A stretch of 64,000 nt of DNA, taken from assembly GCF_932526225.1 (NCBI RefSeq), contig NC_064039.1, positions 14,278,139-14,342,138 on the forward strand, written 5' to 3'. The notes under the pieces were generated by a model, which did not search any database, was not told where the DNA came from, and saw nothing but the letters and a program-made list of their open reading frames with translations. This document shows positions 48,001 to 60,330 of the stretch, in pieces; position 1 is the first letter of the stretch, and every line of letters begins with the position of its first letter. A program made the translations under genes and the position numbers. This DNA is from Nematostella vectensis (taxonomy: Eukaryota > Cnidaria > Anthozoa > Actiniaria > Edwardsiidae).

Positions 48001-49090
48001 GACGTAAACCTACAATATTTAATGAAAATTTCTACATGGTTCCACTATCATTTACAGCAATCTGACTAGACCAGTGCTTAGATTAGGTATCTTGCTTAGT
48101 ATCTAGCAAATTTACGGCTTTCTAGGCGGTTTGATCATAAGCGGACTTTAAAAAATTTATTGACAATATTTGATTGAGAATATCTTGGTTACTTGCTTGA
48201 ATTAGCCGATGGAAATGGATGTTTTGTGTGACTCGCCATTTGTCGGGAGCATTAAATGGTTGCGTGATTGGCCTTTTTTGAGTGGTCAAATGTCACTTTC
48301 ACCAAAGAGATACCTTCACCGATGCAAGGAGGATTAATGCTAAGGTTACGATTTATCTATTAATGCCCCATCGGGGAAGGGTTAGCTATGTCTGCCTCGA
48401 AAAGTCTTTATAAAGACAAAAAATGGCGCAAAGCAGATTCCAGCCTTTTATACCAAATGAGTACTTTCGTTAGCAGCCTAGCATAGGTTAATTCATATGA
48501 AGTGTCTTTTGTTTCCATAGGTGACAAAGAATCGCTTCGATGGAACAGTCGGTCGTATTCCATTGGAGTTCGTCAAGGAATCCATCTCAATGTCAGGGTT
48601 TGGAAAATCAGAATCCACCAAGTCAACGCCAAGAAAGGTAGCCCAGGTAAAGACTACTAAAGTTATAGCTGACATCGATATGATCAATCTATCGGGACCT
48701 GCTCCTATTGGCAAGGGTACGTTTAGAAGGACAAACACCACCGGAAATGACACAACAATAGACGATGTCCGGGGGGCTGCAGACTCACCTCACCAGTCAG
48801 AGAGAATAGTGAACCCCGCGGAAAAAAGTAGAAATAGTGAGACTGCATCGGGGGGTGCTGGTTCCACTAAAACGCCGAGTGAAACGAAGAAGAATCCCCA
48901 AATGTACCGCTCGCTGCAGGGACGTGTGATGTCACAGGTGACAACGAGTAAAGCGCCGATCAGTGGTACTACCGCTGTAAGTAATATGGCGAGCACCAAG
49001 CAGCAATCTACTTCCGGTGTCCGCTGGACGAAACGACTTCCGGGTACCAAGCTCCAGGGCAATGTTCTTAGCGGAAAAGACAGAAAATAA
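36091..49090 (+). CDS. TWNK: Twinkle mitochondrial replicative helicase
   Basis: Exons: 36091-36531, 37620-37796, 38898-38951, 39468-39607, 39819-39873, 40292-40393, 40863-40984, 41226-41274, 41409-41480, 41907-41963, 42311-42445, 42728-42801, 42894-43008, 43531-43610, 44010-44112, 44475-44594, 48521-49090. All are GT/AG, and the phases sum to one 2466-nt frame (821 residues). The N-terminus is basic and suits mitochondrial import. A Cys-rich primase-like segment (C-x2-C ... C-x2-C) lies near residues 110-142, and a degenerate primase/TOPRIM region follows ([40 protein letters not shown]). The RecA-like helicase core has Walker [11 protein letters not shown] (exon 11), Walker [11 protein letters not shown] (exon 14), [36 protein letters not shown] and [14 protein letters not shown]. 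About 165 Ser/Thr-rich residues follow the core, longer than usual. Twinkle unwinds mtDNA as a hexamer for Pol gamma. The last intron carries a 3.48-kb element. Confidence 0.97.
36685..37000. repeat. 45-bp minisatellite in TWNK intron 1
   Basis: Seven copies of a 45-bp unit (CCACTTCTCCTGTCACGGCC ... GGTACAGGGG). The unit is divisible by three, so it produces long false frames on both strands. It starts about 150 bp after the exon 1 donor and does not include it. Confidence 0.95.
37010..37619. other. TWNK intron 1, remaining sequence
   Basis: AT-rich unique sequence between the minisatellite and exon 2. Nothing else was recognised. Confidence 0.5.
38600..38770. repeat. C-rich degenerate repeat in TWNK intron 2
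   Basis: Four diverged copies of a CCCCCTGGAATTTCC-type motif (38640-38750), ending in an inverted version (CCATGGGGGGTATGGAACTT). A related string occurs at 37935-37990. The element type is unknown. Confidence 0.5.
39107..39365 (+). mobile_element. tRNA-derived SINE in TWNK intron 3
   Basis: A tRNA-like head of about 75 nt holds an A-box-like TAGCTTAGTGGTATGGGC (39116-39133) and a B-box-like GGGTTTGAGCCCC (39157-39169) at the proper distance. An unrelated body follows to about 39365. The cloverleaf is imperfect and there is a long tail, so this is a SINE and not a functional tRNA gene. Polymerase III would read it in the TWNK sense. Confidence 0.75.
43591..43810. repeat. ~50-bp tandem array starting at the TWNK exon 14 edge
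   Basis: The last 20 bases of exon 14 (TTCATGACATCAAATATAAG) and the donor GTGGGTGGCCTTAGCAACCA form the first copy. Diverged copies follow at about 43641, 43691, 43741 and 43791 (TCATGACATCAAATACGAGA; TCATGACATCAAATATGAGA; CCAAGACATCAAATACGAGA). The intron thus holds repeated imitations of the exon 3' end. Confidence 0.9.
45018..46086 (+). CDS. P2X7 C-terminal 'ballast'-like zinc-binding protein
   Basis: Exons are about 45018-45239, 45311-45556 and 45900-46086, joined GT/AG in phase 2. The first part is acidic and Glu/Ser-rich ([39 protein letters not shown]). The second and third exons carry the ballast pattern: C-x2-C, then [42 protein letters not shown] and [17 protein letters not shown]. 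Such Cys-rich zinc folds occur as the cytoplasmic tail of vertebrate P2X7 and as stand-alone proteins in invertebrates. No ion-channel part is present. The start is unresolved: no in-frame ATG precedes the first exon, where an acceptor-like TATTTCAG stands at 45012-45019. Either an upstream exon is missed or the 5' end has decayed. It lies inside the TTAA element. Confidence 0.8.
46467..47822 (-). pseudogene. THAP-domain protein with the zinc finger out of frame
   Basis: Exons are 47822-47555, 47079-47034 (tentative edges) and 46800-46467. The first exon opens [16 protein letters not shown] (the C-x4-C of a C2CH THAP finger). About eight residues later, in the next frame, it continues [26 protein letters not shown] (C-x2-H) and SVPTIW, the THAP C-terminal signature. 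In intact fingers about 25 residues separate the second Cys from the Trp, so roughly 18 codons plus a frame-changing base count are missing. The second frame then runs through AAG|GTGAGT, a short helical exon ([14 protein letters not shown]) and a Pro/Thr-rich last exon with imperfect repeats ([26 protein letters not shown]) to a stop at 46467. It lies inside the TTAA element, tail-to-tail with the ballast gene. Confidence 0.75.
47153..47289. repeat. Perfect 23-bp inverted repeat in the THAP gene intron
   Basis: 47153-47175 (TAGAGTGGTTTTCAAAATCC...) and 47267-47289 are exact complements around 91 bp. It is a small fold-back element nested in the TTAA element, between the first and second THAP exons. 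Confidence 0.9.
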
Positions 49091-52000
49091 GAACGGAGGA
49101 GCAACCAAAGGGAATGAGGATTATTGTCTGGAAAAAGTACATCAGGTCGGCATTTTATGCTCCCGAATAATAAAAGTCACTACTTCAAGCGAAGAGGGAG
49201 ATTTTAACAATTATTGTTAACTTCAATTGTCATATACCGTCCTGTTTTCACGCGTACGCAGTTGCGACGGAGTGGCTGGGGGACATCTTAAAGGTTATTC
49301 CGATGCTGGTACCAAGTCTCGGGGGTATAATATGAAATAAGCACTTCCGTTCTCTCTGTAAAATATGACATAATGTAGACCTTTAGGACAATTAAATAAA
49401 TTAAGTTCTTATTTTGAATAATTTTTTGTCAACCCCAAAACTTTGTATGATGTGGAATCAGAATCCGAAAAAATCGTTCGGCTAAAAATAGCAGCCTTTT
49501 CTAGCTGTTTCTTTCCAAGCCGCCAGGATCACAGTTGTATCTAAGAAATATTGGTTAACAAGAACGTACATATTTTTAACTTGAGAACTTTCCAATAAAA
49601 CTATAGCCACAGGGACACGCTTCTTCTCTCTCTATTGGACGATAAGACACAGGGGAACCCCTATATTACGGACACCTCGAGAAAGCATCGCGTGCTAAGA
49701 TACTGGGGAACCCGATCTAACGGACATCCGACCCTATATTTAACGGACACCCCTGGAAAAGCATAGCTTGATAATCCTTTTGTAACGAAAACCTCGAGAC
49801 TGTGTAAGATTCGGGGAAACTCTAAATTTCGAAGATCCCGAGAATGCATTATGTGTAAAGATACAGGGAAAACCTCTATACAACAGATACCTCGGTCACG
49901 TATATCGTTTTAGCTTTGTCCGTAGAGTTTGCCTGAGGATTTTTATTGTGTATTATATCAAGCTGCTCTTAGCTGTCCCTCATTTGTGTGTGTGTGTGTG
50001 TGTGTCCTTTTCCTGCAGTTTACAATGTTTGCGAACTCTTGTAGACCATTTCCAACCCCCAAGTCGTCTTCTGGCTTCCGTCATTGAAAATCTTTGAAGC
50101 GTTTTCTTTGACCAGCTCTAAAATGGCTTCCAAACACGCCACCTCTCCGCAACGCACTGAACAATCAAAAAGCACTAAATGGAATTTTGTTTCTTTGAAT
50201 GAAGGAAACCAAAAAGCGGTTGGAAATTATTGACGAGAGATCACAGAACATTGAAAATCGCTGTAAATCAACACGTCCCTTTCACGTAGATGTCACTCAC
50301 TTAACATGAGATTTCGTGTGCGATAGTGTGAAATCAGAGCGCGACACCTATGGTCATATATGTTAGCATGTCATCCGCCCTTTTTTACCGGTTGAATACT
50401 AGCACGACACCAAATCATTTGTTATTGCTAAATGAATTGTATACAAAATCGCTTGGATTATTTAGCTATATGAATAAGCAATTTTCTTAACATTTTTCAT
50501 AAGCATAACGGTCAAAGCTATTTCAACGGGACTTGCCGGCATGCTTAATATATCGTTCTTCGTGTCTTTTGAAAATAAATTTAATCGAAATTAGGGTTTT
50601 CAAGAAATGAAAATATTCGCAAAGAATTTTGACAAAGGGCTGCACTTCAAAATCAAACAGCTATGTTACAATCTGTGGTGTTTGTATTTCCAGGGTCTGA
50701 AAGAATTGTGGAAATTACGCTAAGACTAGGTACGTAGCAGCGCATTCAGTGAAAAAAATATTGTTAAAGAACACCGTAATGATTGATCGTCTCCTGATCC
50801 TTACGTAACTCGTTTACATGTGTGATCAAGGGGGAAATTATAACCCTGCACTTTATGCAAGCATTTATTGAGCTCCAAAAATTCTGTTTAATGTTCTGTA
50901 GCCCTCCCTTCAATCATGCAAACACCCAACGCCCACTACACCCAATTTAAAAAAAAAAAATGTTATGATATCAATTTTCAACTCCAAAAATACCCTATTT
51001 TCACCCAAAACAACTTTATTTCCCATCTTCACATTATCACCATTCTCTGCTTATCAGACCTCAGGATAAATAGAGGAACTTAAAAAAAACACACAAAAAA
51101 AAAATACCGGGGTTATTTTCCAGAAATTCAAATCCCTTGGACCCTTCCCGTCGTGTTGTAAGTATCATCCCCTCCCCTAGGAATCTTGCCTTCAAATGTT
51201 TTTTTCACGAAGATTCCGTGTCCTTCTGTGTGAAATGAGAGCGACAATTGAACACCTATCGCCATGTATGCAAATATATCATCCGCCCTCCTGTATCGGT
51301 AATTCTAGCAGAATAACCCCAGCTATTTGTTGGCGGGGTTTAACTTTTTAAAAATCCTATCGTTGCTTTTATTTAAAAAAAAGGGTAATTTTACTCTTGG
51401 ATTGAAGATGAACAGTAAAATAACACTTCTTGCCATGTAAGCAAGTATCAGCTGACCATTATAATCTCTCACATTAAAAAATCAACTTCCTTTTTACATG
51501 TAGTGGATAACAAATAATGTAGGGATTAAGGTACCCTACTCATCTCATCCTTACGTTAAAAATCGTTTTTTAATATATGTTTCCTTTAAAAAAGCATAAG
51601 TTGCGCATCCTTTGGTTAAAAATGATTTGATGCTTTCGAACCATACTTGTCCTCAAAGCATTTTAAATTCGTTGCGTTCAATGTTTTATTAATTCGTCAG
51701 GCCCAAGACAGCAAAAGAATCAATAATATTGTTTAGCCATACGAAACGTTTGTAGTGACAGTTTCAAGAAACAGTAGATCTGCTGTCTTCATTTCTATTG
51801 AAATATCTCCCTGTTGTTCCCTTGTTGAATCAATAATTTTCATTAGGTTCTCGAAGCCGTCGTGGTTAAAATCAATAAAAAAAACAGCTAAAGGATGTTT
51901 GAGAAAGCTCTGTCTTCTTTGAGCCCACCATATATTACCCGCATTAAAGAGCGCAAAAAATTACCCTCTAATAAGATGGGTAGATTAATCTCTCTATTGC

Positions 52001-52624
52001 AAAACGCTTGTAATATTACTTTATTCCTTTTTTTCAAGAGCTTCGCAGATGGGAGCTTTTCGTATATTTTCGGAGCGAGACCTGCTTTTCGAACCCAATT
52101 GGTCAATTTATTTTATGAAGATAACGGAGCAATGAATCGTCTGTCTCCTTTGCATAATGTTTTTTATGTTTTTAGTTTACAGCCCTACGCCTTGCATGCT
52201 CGCGGTTCCTATCCGTTACTAAAATGCCACCACGTTTTCAATTGCTAGATATTTTCTATCGCTCTAAAAATGAGATACATCGGGTGAAATCAGCATGTTG
52301 TGGACTCAGAACGCGATGATTGGTGTATTACACTATGCAGTCCATCATGCTTTGCACGACTGTTATCTCTGCGGGTGCGGAAACCAATCACCAAAGCCTG
52401 TTTTGCACATTTTGAATCGGGCTAAATTTAACCCAAAGTGGCATATACCGGGGGCCTTTCCATCGGCACTTCAGTCACTCGCACATACCAGCCAATGTAT
52501 TGGATCGTGCTCACGGCCGGGGGTCCGACGGAATGGGCCTCACACTGGTCATAGTTCAAGTTCTGCGCATCTTTGTCAAACTAAAAAGAAACGAGGCGCT
52601 ATAAGCACGTAACAAGATTTCTCG
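49091..52624. other. Intergenic region between TWNK and the LRR gene
   Basis: TWNK 3' flank with possible poly(A) signals (AATAAA at 49168-49173 and 49397-49402). At 49655-49890 a diverged ~65-bp unit (GGGGAACCC...AACGGACACC) occurs about four times and resembles decayed DNA-transposon ends. A (TG)n run lies at 49985-50004. No gene is supported. The 300 bases before 52625 are the presumed LRR promoter/5' UTR. Confidence 0.55.
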
Positions 52625-55600
52625 ATGGCGAGGTATAATTCGATAATAGTTATCATCTTATTGGTAACTGCGAATGGTGTGGCTTTAAAGGATAGGAGAG
52701 CCGTACCGTCGGCCTGTCGGGCCGTCCAGCCGTGTGTTTGTACTCGCCATTCGAGGGGTCTACGGGCGGACTGCAAGGGGAAAAGCTTGATCAGTGTTCC
52801 CCAAGGACTGCCGGCTTCTGTCTTCGTACTGTAAGTAACTGAAGGACCACCGTACCTGTTCATATAAATATGTTATGTGCAATGCACCCAATATCGCTTT
52901 GAATTAATACGAGTCTTTTAAGTGAAATAATCCCCCTGGACACAGTTATAAATAGTAGCTACTCGTTGATTGTTAATGGTTTATTTGTATTATAAACTCC
53001 TTGCCCCTTATCACCTAATGTCATGTTCTTAAACCATACCTGTTCCGCTAGTTTGCCTTTGTAAATTGTCTCTGTATATAACTTTTTTTTTATTTTCCCC
53101 TAAGCGCGCATTTGTCGCTCATTCCTCTTGGCTACAGGCTAATTGGTTTGCTAGTGTTACTTTTATCTTTATGTGATCGCATCACTTGGTCTATAGGCAG
53201 CTAAAGAGCGATCAGACTAGCGCAAAAACATGAGCTCTATAACACTACTAAAAGTGTTTTCATGATTGCTTTTTTTCTATCCGTCTGAAAATCCTCAATC
53301 AGTATGATTACACGCGCTTTCTATCAACAGATCTTCGGATAGATTGACGGAAACCTTGCTTGTGAAATTCGATTATGAATACATCCACGTCTAAAAGACT
53401 TATATTCTCTGATATTTCTCAAAATTGGTATCAAAGCTCATGTACTTAGTACACAAATCTCGCATAGCGCTACCCCTAGCGGATGCCAAAAGTCCGAGCG
53501 GCTAACTGTTTCGAACTTGCTAGAATCCCTTGTGACGCGCATTGATCTTGCGTTTATCAAGATTGTCGTTTACCGTGGAAGAGCGCACATCACTGACCTC
53601 ACATTTTACACACAATGGGAACTCATATCTATTTTATTTTTTTATATCTGGGAAAACAAGAAATCTAACGATGAGATGTCTGCGCATTTTCTATTCGTTC
53701 TTTTCTAACTCGCTTTTAGGGGCCATCATAAAATTTAACTAATTGACGATCTTTAAATTAAAAAAATATTCGCAATTTTTATGTGTAAAACAGACTTAGA
53801 AACTCGTGCTACAATGTTTGCTGAGCTAGAGTCCAAATATAATACTTGATTTTAGAGACCGGAAAAACGAAGCTCGCGAAATATTGCAAAAATATTGCCG
53901 ACTATGAGGTCGACAGAACAATTGACAAATTACCAAAAAAAAATGTTGGTAAAGACGTTAAAAATTTTCAGCCACTTTGTCTATTTTCAGCCCTATTAAG
54001 GAGATGGTTTCGTTATTATTCTTTGCCGTTTTTATTGGAACTTATTTTTTTTAGCCTGAAAGAAATAATTATTTTTTGCTATTATATGAAGGACCAAAAA
54101 GCTTGTGCTTTACATCTTAAATTGGATTATTGTTAATGAACTCTTTTATGTTATTCTTTTTCTTCACCTGTTTTTGCCCCCGCTATCCAGTTTAGTGCTC
54201 CTCAATATATTTTATTTGGTGCGGGTCTCGCTCAACTTTACACCGGATTGTTGTTCTATATTAGGCAGATAGATGGGAGATAAATGCGAGTATATTGCGT
54301 CCAGCCTATATAACTTGTTTGGATTCACCACCACTATTGTCTACAAGTCAAATTTGTGTTAAATGAGATTTCGACTGAATCAAAGCTTTCAAAATAAAGA
54401 TCAAAAAGAGTGAAAACACTCGATACCAGCCTTGAACATAAAGCTTATTCTATAAAAAATAACATAACGTTATCTGCATATACATTGCATGCATCTAGAG
54501 CGCTCTTTTAAACGAGAAAGACATTGTCGCCTTCTCTAAGTGGGGCTCTACTCAATGACTCAAGGAAGTAGTCGAAGCAGCCTGTATTGAACGCCCGAAT
54601 TATGAAGATACGAGTCGTGAACGTCGCACAACCCCGCAAGCACAATGGCAGCAGTCGAAATGCGTGTAGCGCAGGATCTAGCCCTAGAAGTCGTGATATT
54701 TGGCACGATTCCACTTCCTAAACAGAATTTACGCCGAATCGACTAAAAGTCGAAGCTGATGTGTATTTAAAATATAAGTGTTGAAACAAGAAACTGTTAA
54801 ACTCCACGTTTTTCTATTTCGTTATCGCATTTTCTGATAGCCTGTCTAACCAATTGTGACCGAACCTTATCCGGCACCAGCTCCACTTTCCCCCACCCCC
54901 TCATATCAAATACGACGTGTCCTTATTTTGCATTTCCGCCCTAACCAGTTGTTTCCTCTCTCTTTCTCTTTCAGTGATTTGAGCCAGAATAATATATCGT
55001 CGTTACCTGCGAGATCCTTTGCTAATTATTCACAACTACAACATCTGTAAGTATCACAGTGTACAAACTCTCAAAACTCTTAGCGAAACATCCTCATACT
55101 AACCCCTTTATCTGCTATTCCCTGATAACTAAGTGTTGTCGAGTGTCTGTCTTTGCATTTATTGGTGTTAGGAGAAGCTAAGGTTTGGTAGATATTTTTA
55201 TCACGGTTATTGTATTCAGATTAGAAGGTAAATCTAAGAGCATCGTATGTGAGTCTAGAGCAGGAAGTCTTCCAAGTGCTCGCCTCTTTTTTCCCGGAAG
55301 TACGTTATTGGTTATCAGTTCATATTGTGTTTCTCTTCCAGTTTTTTCCCCTCATACACTTGCTTTAACGCCTGCAAACATCTATCAGCCATTATCTACT
55401 AGGGCGGATTCATTTACGATGGTTATATATTTTTTGGAAATGCTTTTATAGTTTCCAACGTCTTGCATGCCCTAGTATACTTGGTGTTTCGTGTAAGCAA
55501 CACTGCAAGCAATTACCAATATTGTATACTACTTGTATACCACTTGTTTCTTTTTGTTTCTTTATAAATCCGGTCTGTTAAGGCTTTTCGGGATTAATTG

Positions 55601-58600
55601 ATTCAACTTCTTGACTAATTGATTCTCTACTGCGATGAAGGCTAGTCTTTATAGGGGAATTTATGTAAAGATCGATTTTTGTTTTAGTCAGCCGTGCTTA
55701 ATGGATTATCGTGTACACGAAAATCTTCAATTTTCTTCTTCAAAGTAAAGGATAAAGCTATTTAATATGTTGGAATTACTGGTTTGTTGCTCTTGGGGAA
55801 TTGGTATGCTCAGAGGCACTGTGTGGAAAGGAGCTCAACTGGGAAATGCATTATGGTACGGATAAACTAGTTTCTCTATTTTCTTTTTGTGAGTGTATAC
55901 ACCGCACACTCGGTTACCAAAGAGTTTCTTTGATTTCGAGAAGCACACAACATTCTATAATTAGACCCAATGGCACTGAAACTTTCGTTGAAAGCAAAAT
56001 AGATTATTATTAACCTTGTGATCTTTACTAGTAATCATATCGAACAGCTAGCGATTAAAAACTTACATTAACTTGAGATGGATTAAGCAGACAATGCACC
56101 TCAAGGAAAAAGCTTATAATGACTTTGTGCTACCATCCAATCCCGAATAGCTATCACCCAATCGTTAATACCCGGGGCTCCCCAGATATGGGCAAATGTT
56201 TCTACGCTGAGAATTTTTTTCCTCCCCCCCCCCCCATAATACCCCTACCCCAGAATTGTTTCCTCCCCCAAAAATTGTCACCCTCTACCCATAATATTAC
56301 CCCTCCCCCCAGAATTGTTTCCCTCTCCAGAACTCTACCCTAGAATTGTTCCTCTTTCCACAGAATTGTTCCCATCCCCCAGAATTGTTTCCCTCTTCCC
56401 AGAATTATTCCCCTCCCCAATAATTGTTTCTCTTTTCTCAGAATTGTTGCTTTTTTTCCAGAATTGTTCCCATCCCACTGAACTGTTCCTCTCTTCCTAG
56501 CATTGTTCCCTACCCCCAGAATTCCCTTTCCTCTAGAATTTGTGACTGTTCTATGAGTCTGAAAACCAAGCGATTCAACTTGTTTAGCCAACTATAACAG
56601 ATGCCTTTTCAAGATATTATATGATGGACAGTAAACTGGTAGATTAACGCAGACGATCTCTTCACTTCATATATGTGCGATAATCTGCTTGTACTGTAGG
56701 GTGACTGCATGATTACAATCTTTCCCACTGTTGCGCCTTCTCTATAGAGTCTCATTTTATCGAAGATACTGATAAATTTTTTTTTTAATTTAGTTTTTAT
56801 ACTTACTTTTATTTGCATTTAAAATCAGTGTATAGAATTGACAAAACGAAATTTCTGCGGCATAGTGAAAAGCGTATCGCGGGCTCAGTCCTGCCGTGGT
56901 TTCCACTTGTAGAAAAGATGTTTGTTATAACTGTGGTGAATTTAGAGTCACCATACATATAAACATATCTACAAGAAATGTCAGCAAAAAAAACGTAGCC
57001 TTCATTTTTTTTTTTCTCTCAATGTTCATCACATGATGGCTCCAGTAGTCATGACTACTGAATGGTGATAAAAATATTTAAATTGTTGTCGTGTTTTAAA
57101 CTCATTTTCTTTGGCTGTTGATGCTCAACATCTTTCAAGCCCATGTTGAACAATTTCGACCTTTCTAATGAAAAAACGCGCAACGGGTAAACGACACCGT
57201 TCTCGATGACAAGTTGGATACGTGATGAAATTTCGAAATAACCATCCAAAACGTTTTATACTTTATTTATCATCTTCATCCTCATCTATCGAAAATAGCT
57301 TTTCCAAACCCCACACTTTGTATTTATCTAGGATAACAAAATGTAGTCTGGTAGAGAATCTTCAATGGGTTCACGTCTTGTTGTTACCCGGAGACAAGGC
57401 CCGGATATTTTGCGGCTCGACAGGCGACCGCTCTCCTTTTATTCACTACTTAACGCACATTTCTCGTCACCGCACTGTTTATCTCGCACCGAAACATTGC
57501 GTGTTGCGCGTATTTTTAGCATTTGTGGGACGTGACCGGCTTCTCTTATAATATAAACACTCCATCCTCTTAAACCAGAAGCAATCCGCAAATCGGAAAT
57601 CCTAGGCTAATTACCTTTCCAATGCGATAATATGTTCTCACGAAATGCCTTCTTTTAAAATATCCAGCCTTCGTGTAAAAGAATGGACCCCAAAGACGGG
57701 TGAACTGTTGCCATGTTGTTATTGGTAGTCAAACCGTTAAACATTGTGCCCTACCTTTTAGGGTAACTTTTTCTTGTAGGTGCGAACTCGATCGATTCAT
57801 TTACCTTTTTTCCTACGGATTACATGGATGCCAACTAGTACGAATTGAACTTGAATTCGTACTTATAATACTATTAAACTCATAGATTTCACATCATGAG
57901 ACTGACCGCCCTCTGTTACACATAATCAGAGAAGTTTTATTTTCAAACAGACGCCTCGTAGTATTTTCTTAAAACCTGCATCCACTGCTAACTTGAACCG
58001 TTTTCTCTCCCGAGTTATCGGGTGTACCGTGTTGCTCGGATGTTCATAGGGTGGCGTCGAGTGATCCCCCCACCATACCAACCAAACCAAAGGCTATCTG
58101 TACTTGATAACGGCTTAACACAGTTGATAAGCTCCCGGCGAGTAGACAACCTGGCGACGTGCGCAAACCGTCGTGTTTTGTTGCGGCCAGCGTTCCATTG
58201 CCGAATATTATGGCCGCATGTTTTAACAAGGAATTTGCTCAAGATACTCAATTTTTTAAACACTTTTACAAGTCATTTTATTTTGAAAAGAAATATTTCT
58301 TGATTTTTACTCGTTTGGTGTGCATTTCGATTAATTGTTTATTTCCTTTGCTTTTTCTTTTTTGTTAATGTCCATATGATGATTGCATTTTTTATGTATT
58401 TTTTGAACGCACGTGCTGATAGAGAATAACCAGCTACAATGTACTCGGCCAATGTAGCTCCCAAGCGATATAATTATGATGATTGTAGATAATACATTGT
58501 TTATATTTTCCATGCTTCTTTGGATTTGTTACTCTGACGGACAGTAGAAATAGTTCTTTTTCTGCTTTTTCGCTTCTTGTGCTGCTGACCGTGTGCAGGC

Positions 58601-60298
58601 GCAGGTTCTATTTTTGGGCATCTCACCGTGGGGATCGTGCCGCTGACAGATTGCATTGAGCGCGTTTCGGGTGTAGCTAATGTGGTGAGTGCTCTACGTG
58701 AGATCTCACATCTAGAAATAGAACAAGCTGCTTAGCCTTTACAAAAAGCCACAAAGAAAATAAAGCAAGAAACTCTCAGTCAAACGCACACATGAAGAAA
58801 GATCTGACATATTCAAATTGCACTATTTTTTGGGATAATTTGTTCATGTTGGAAAGTCCTGGGATGCGCGTGTAGCACTACCCAATTAGCTTATACGGTG
58901 CAGTGAACAATTTTGCAAGATATAAACTGCTGTTGCAATTGATGTTACAGCCAAAGATATCTATGCACTATGAAAAATATTCAATGTATCAAATATCCAA
59001 AGCGTTTTCGCGTTTAATGAAGACCGCCAAGGTTTATATTTAAGCATTTTCAAAATAGAGGTTTGACCCCTAATTTCACACCCAAGTCGACTATTGAGAG
59101 GTCACAAACCCCATAAACCGGGAATGACATAAATGCGCTAATCAGAATTCTTGGGGATTTCTGTTGCGTTAACTAATGGTTTTTTATATAGCAATGGCTT
59201 TTCCGGTTGTATTGATGAAGCTCGCTGTATTTTTAGCCTCGTTTTGTTATCATTTTCTATTTATCTGGATGGGTGGAAGACTCGGTGCCGACTCTCGTTG
59301 TAACAGGAGAAGAAACATCGCACGCACGTAAATACGGAAAGATGTAAATTTGCGCAGCCAAATTTGACACAAGCAATTTTTTTTATTCTTGCAAATTTAC
59401 AAAGCTCAATAGTTTTTAGAGTCGCCTAAATATACAAAAGATAAAATAATAGAAGATATAAATTCTATGGAATATAATAAGGACTTTGTACTAGCGAAAA
59501 TGACAACTACACAATGTATTCTGGGAAGGGTGTGTGGTCGCCTTAATCGCTCATGGGGAGGGGGGGGGGAGGAGGAACTCAATGAAATCTATTCGAAATA
59601 AGGGCGCTAATAATCCTTAGAATAGAGGTTGCTTATTGGTGATAAATGCTTAAATTTTCTGGCATCTGGAAAATTTGGGATGCTAAGTTGCTCTTGTAGC
59701 TTTCTATTAAACTGGTTTCCCAAATCAGCCGAAGCGCCACATGTAAACTAATTAAAGATATTAAAGTGATAATGTGGTAAAATATACATTTTTATACAAT
59801 TCTTGCTTGGCATTCAAGGTTTTTGTTTGCTAACTAATGGACTGGCATCCATTCAACACGACACGACATCAAATCGACTGCCATCCATTCCACACGACAA
59901 GACATCAAATCGTTAATGGACATTAGAATAAAATGGTGTTCTCTTGTGTTCGGAGGATGTTGCCATATAAGGGCAAGGTGTTGATAAGCTTTTTGACCAT
60001 ATAAGGGCAGGCTTTGTGGCTCTGCTACTAACTCTATTGAATCTATTTTACTGTAGGCGCCTTGTGGAGCCTGATCGCGTTCTCACACGAATGAGCTGGA
60101 AATCGAGCCTAGTTTAAGTGTAGACGGGGTGCTTTTAAATTTTGGTGAAATTATATGTTTATTTCTTTCAGATATTTACAAAGCAACAGAATAAGAAAAA
60201 TCCACAAAGATGCCTTTGTCAACCTCAGACGACTAAAATCTTTGTAAGTATCGAAGTTTTCTTCTTCTATGTACTTCACCTTTTTCTTCCTTTTCATC

Positions 60299-60330
<32 letters not shown>

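Larger units (their letters stand above)
44665..48151. mobile_element. 3.48-kb TTAA-flanked element inside the last TWNK intron
   Basis: TTAA at 44665-44668 and 48148-48151 brackets inverted termini AGTCCGCTTATGA (44669-44681 and 48135-48147). Two further exact inverted blocks lie at matching depth: 44815-44830 with 47993-48008 (16 bp) and 44884-44905 with 47906-47927 (22 bp). The terminal inverted region is therefore about 240 bp, with diverged spacers. Inside are a ballast-like gene (plus) and a THAP gene (minus), converging. TTAA duplication is known for piggyBac and Kolobok, and Kolobok transposases carry THAP domains. No DDE transposase domain was recognised here, so the element is either non-autonomous or of an unfamiliar type. 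Without it the intron would be about 440 bp. Confidence 0.85.

Noticed and set aside
52295-52612. 105-codon frame before the LRR gene
   Set aside because: No recognisable motif; it lies where a promoter or 5' UTR is expected.
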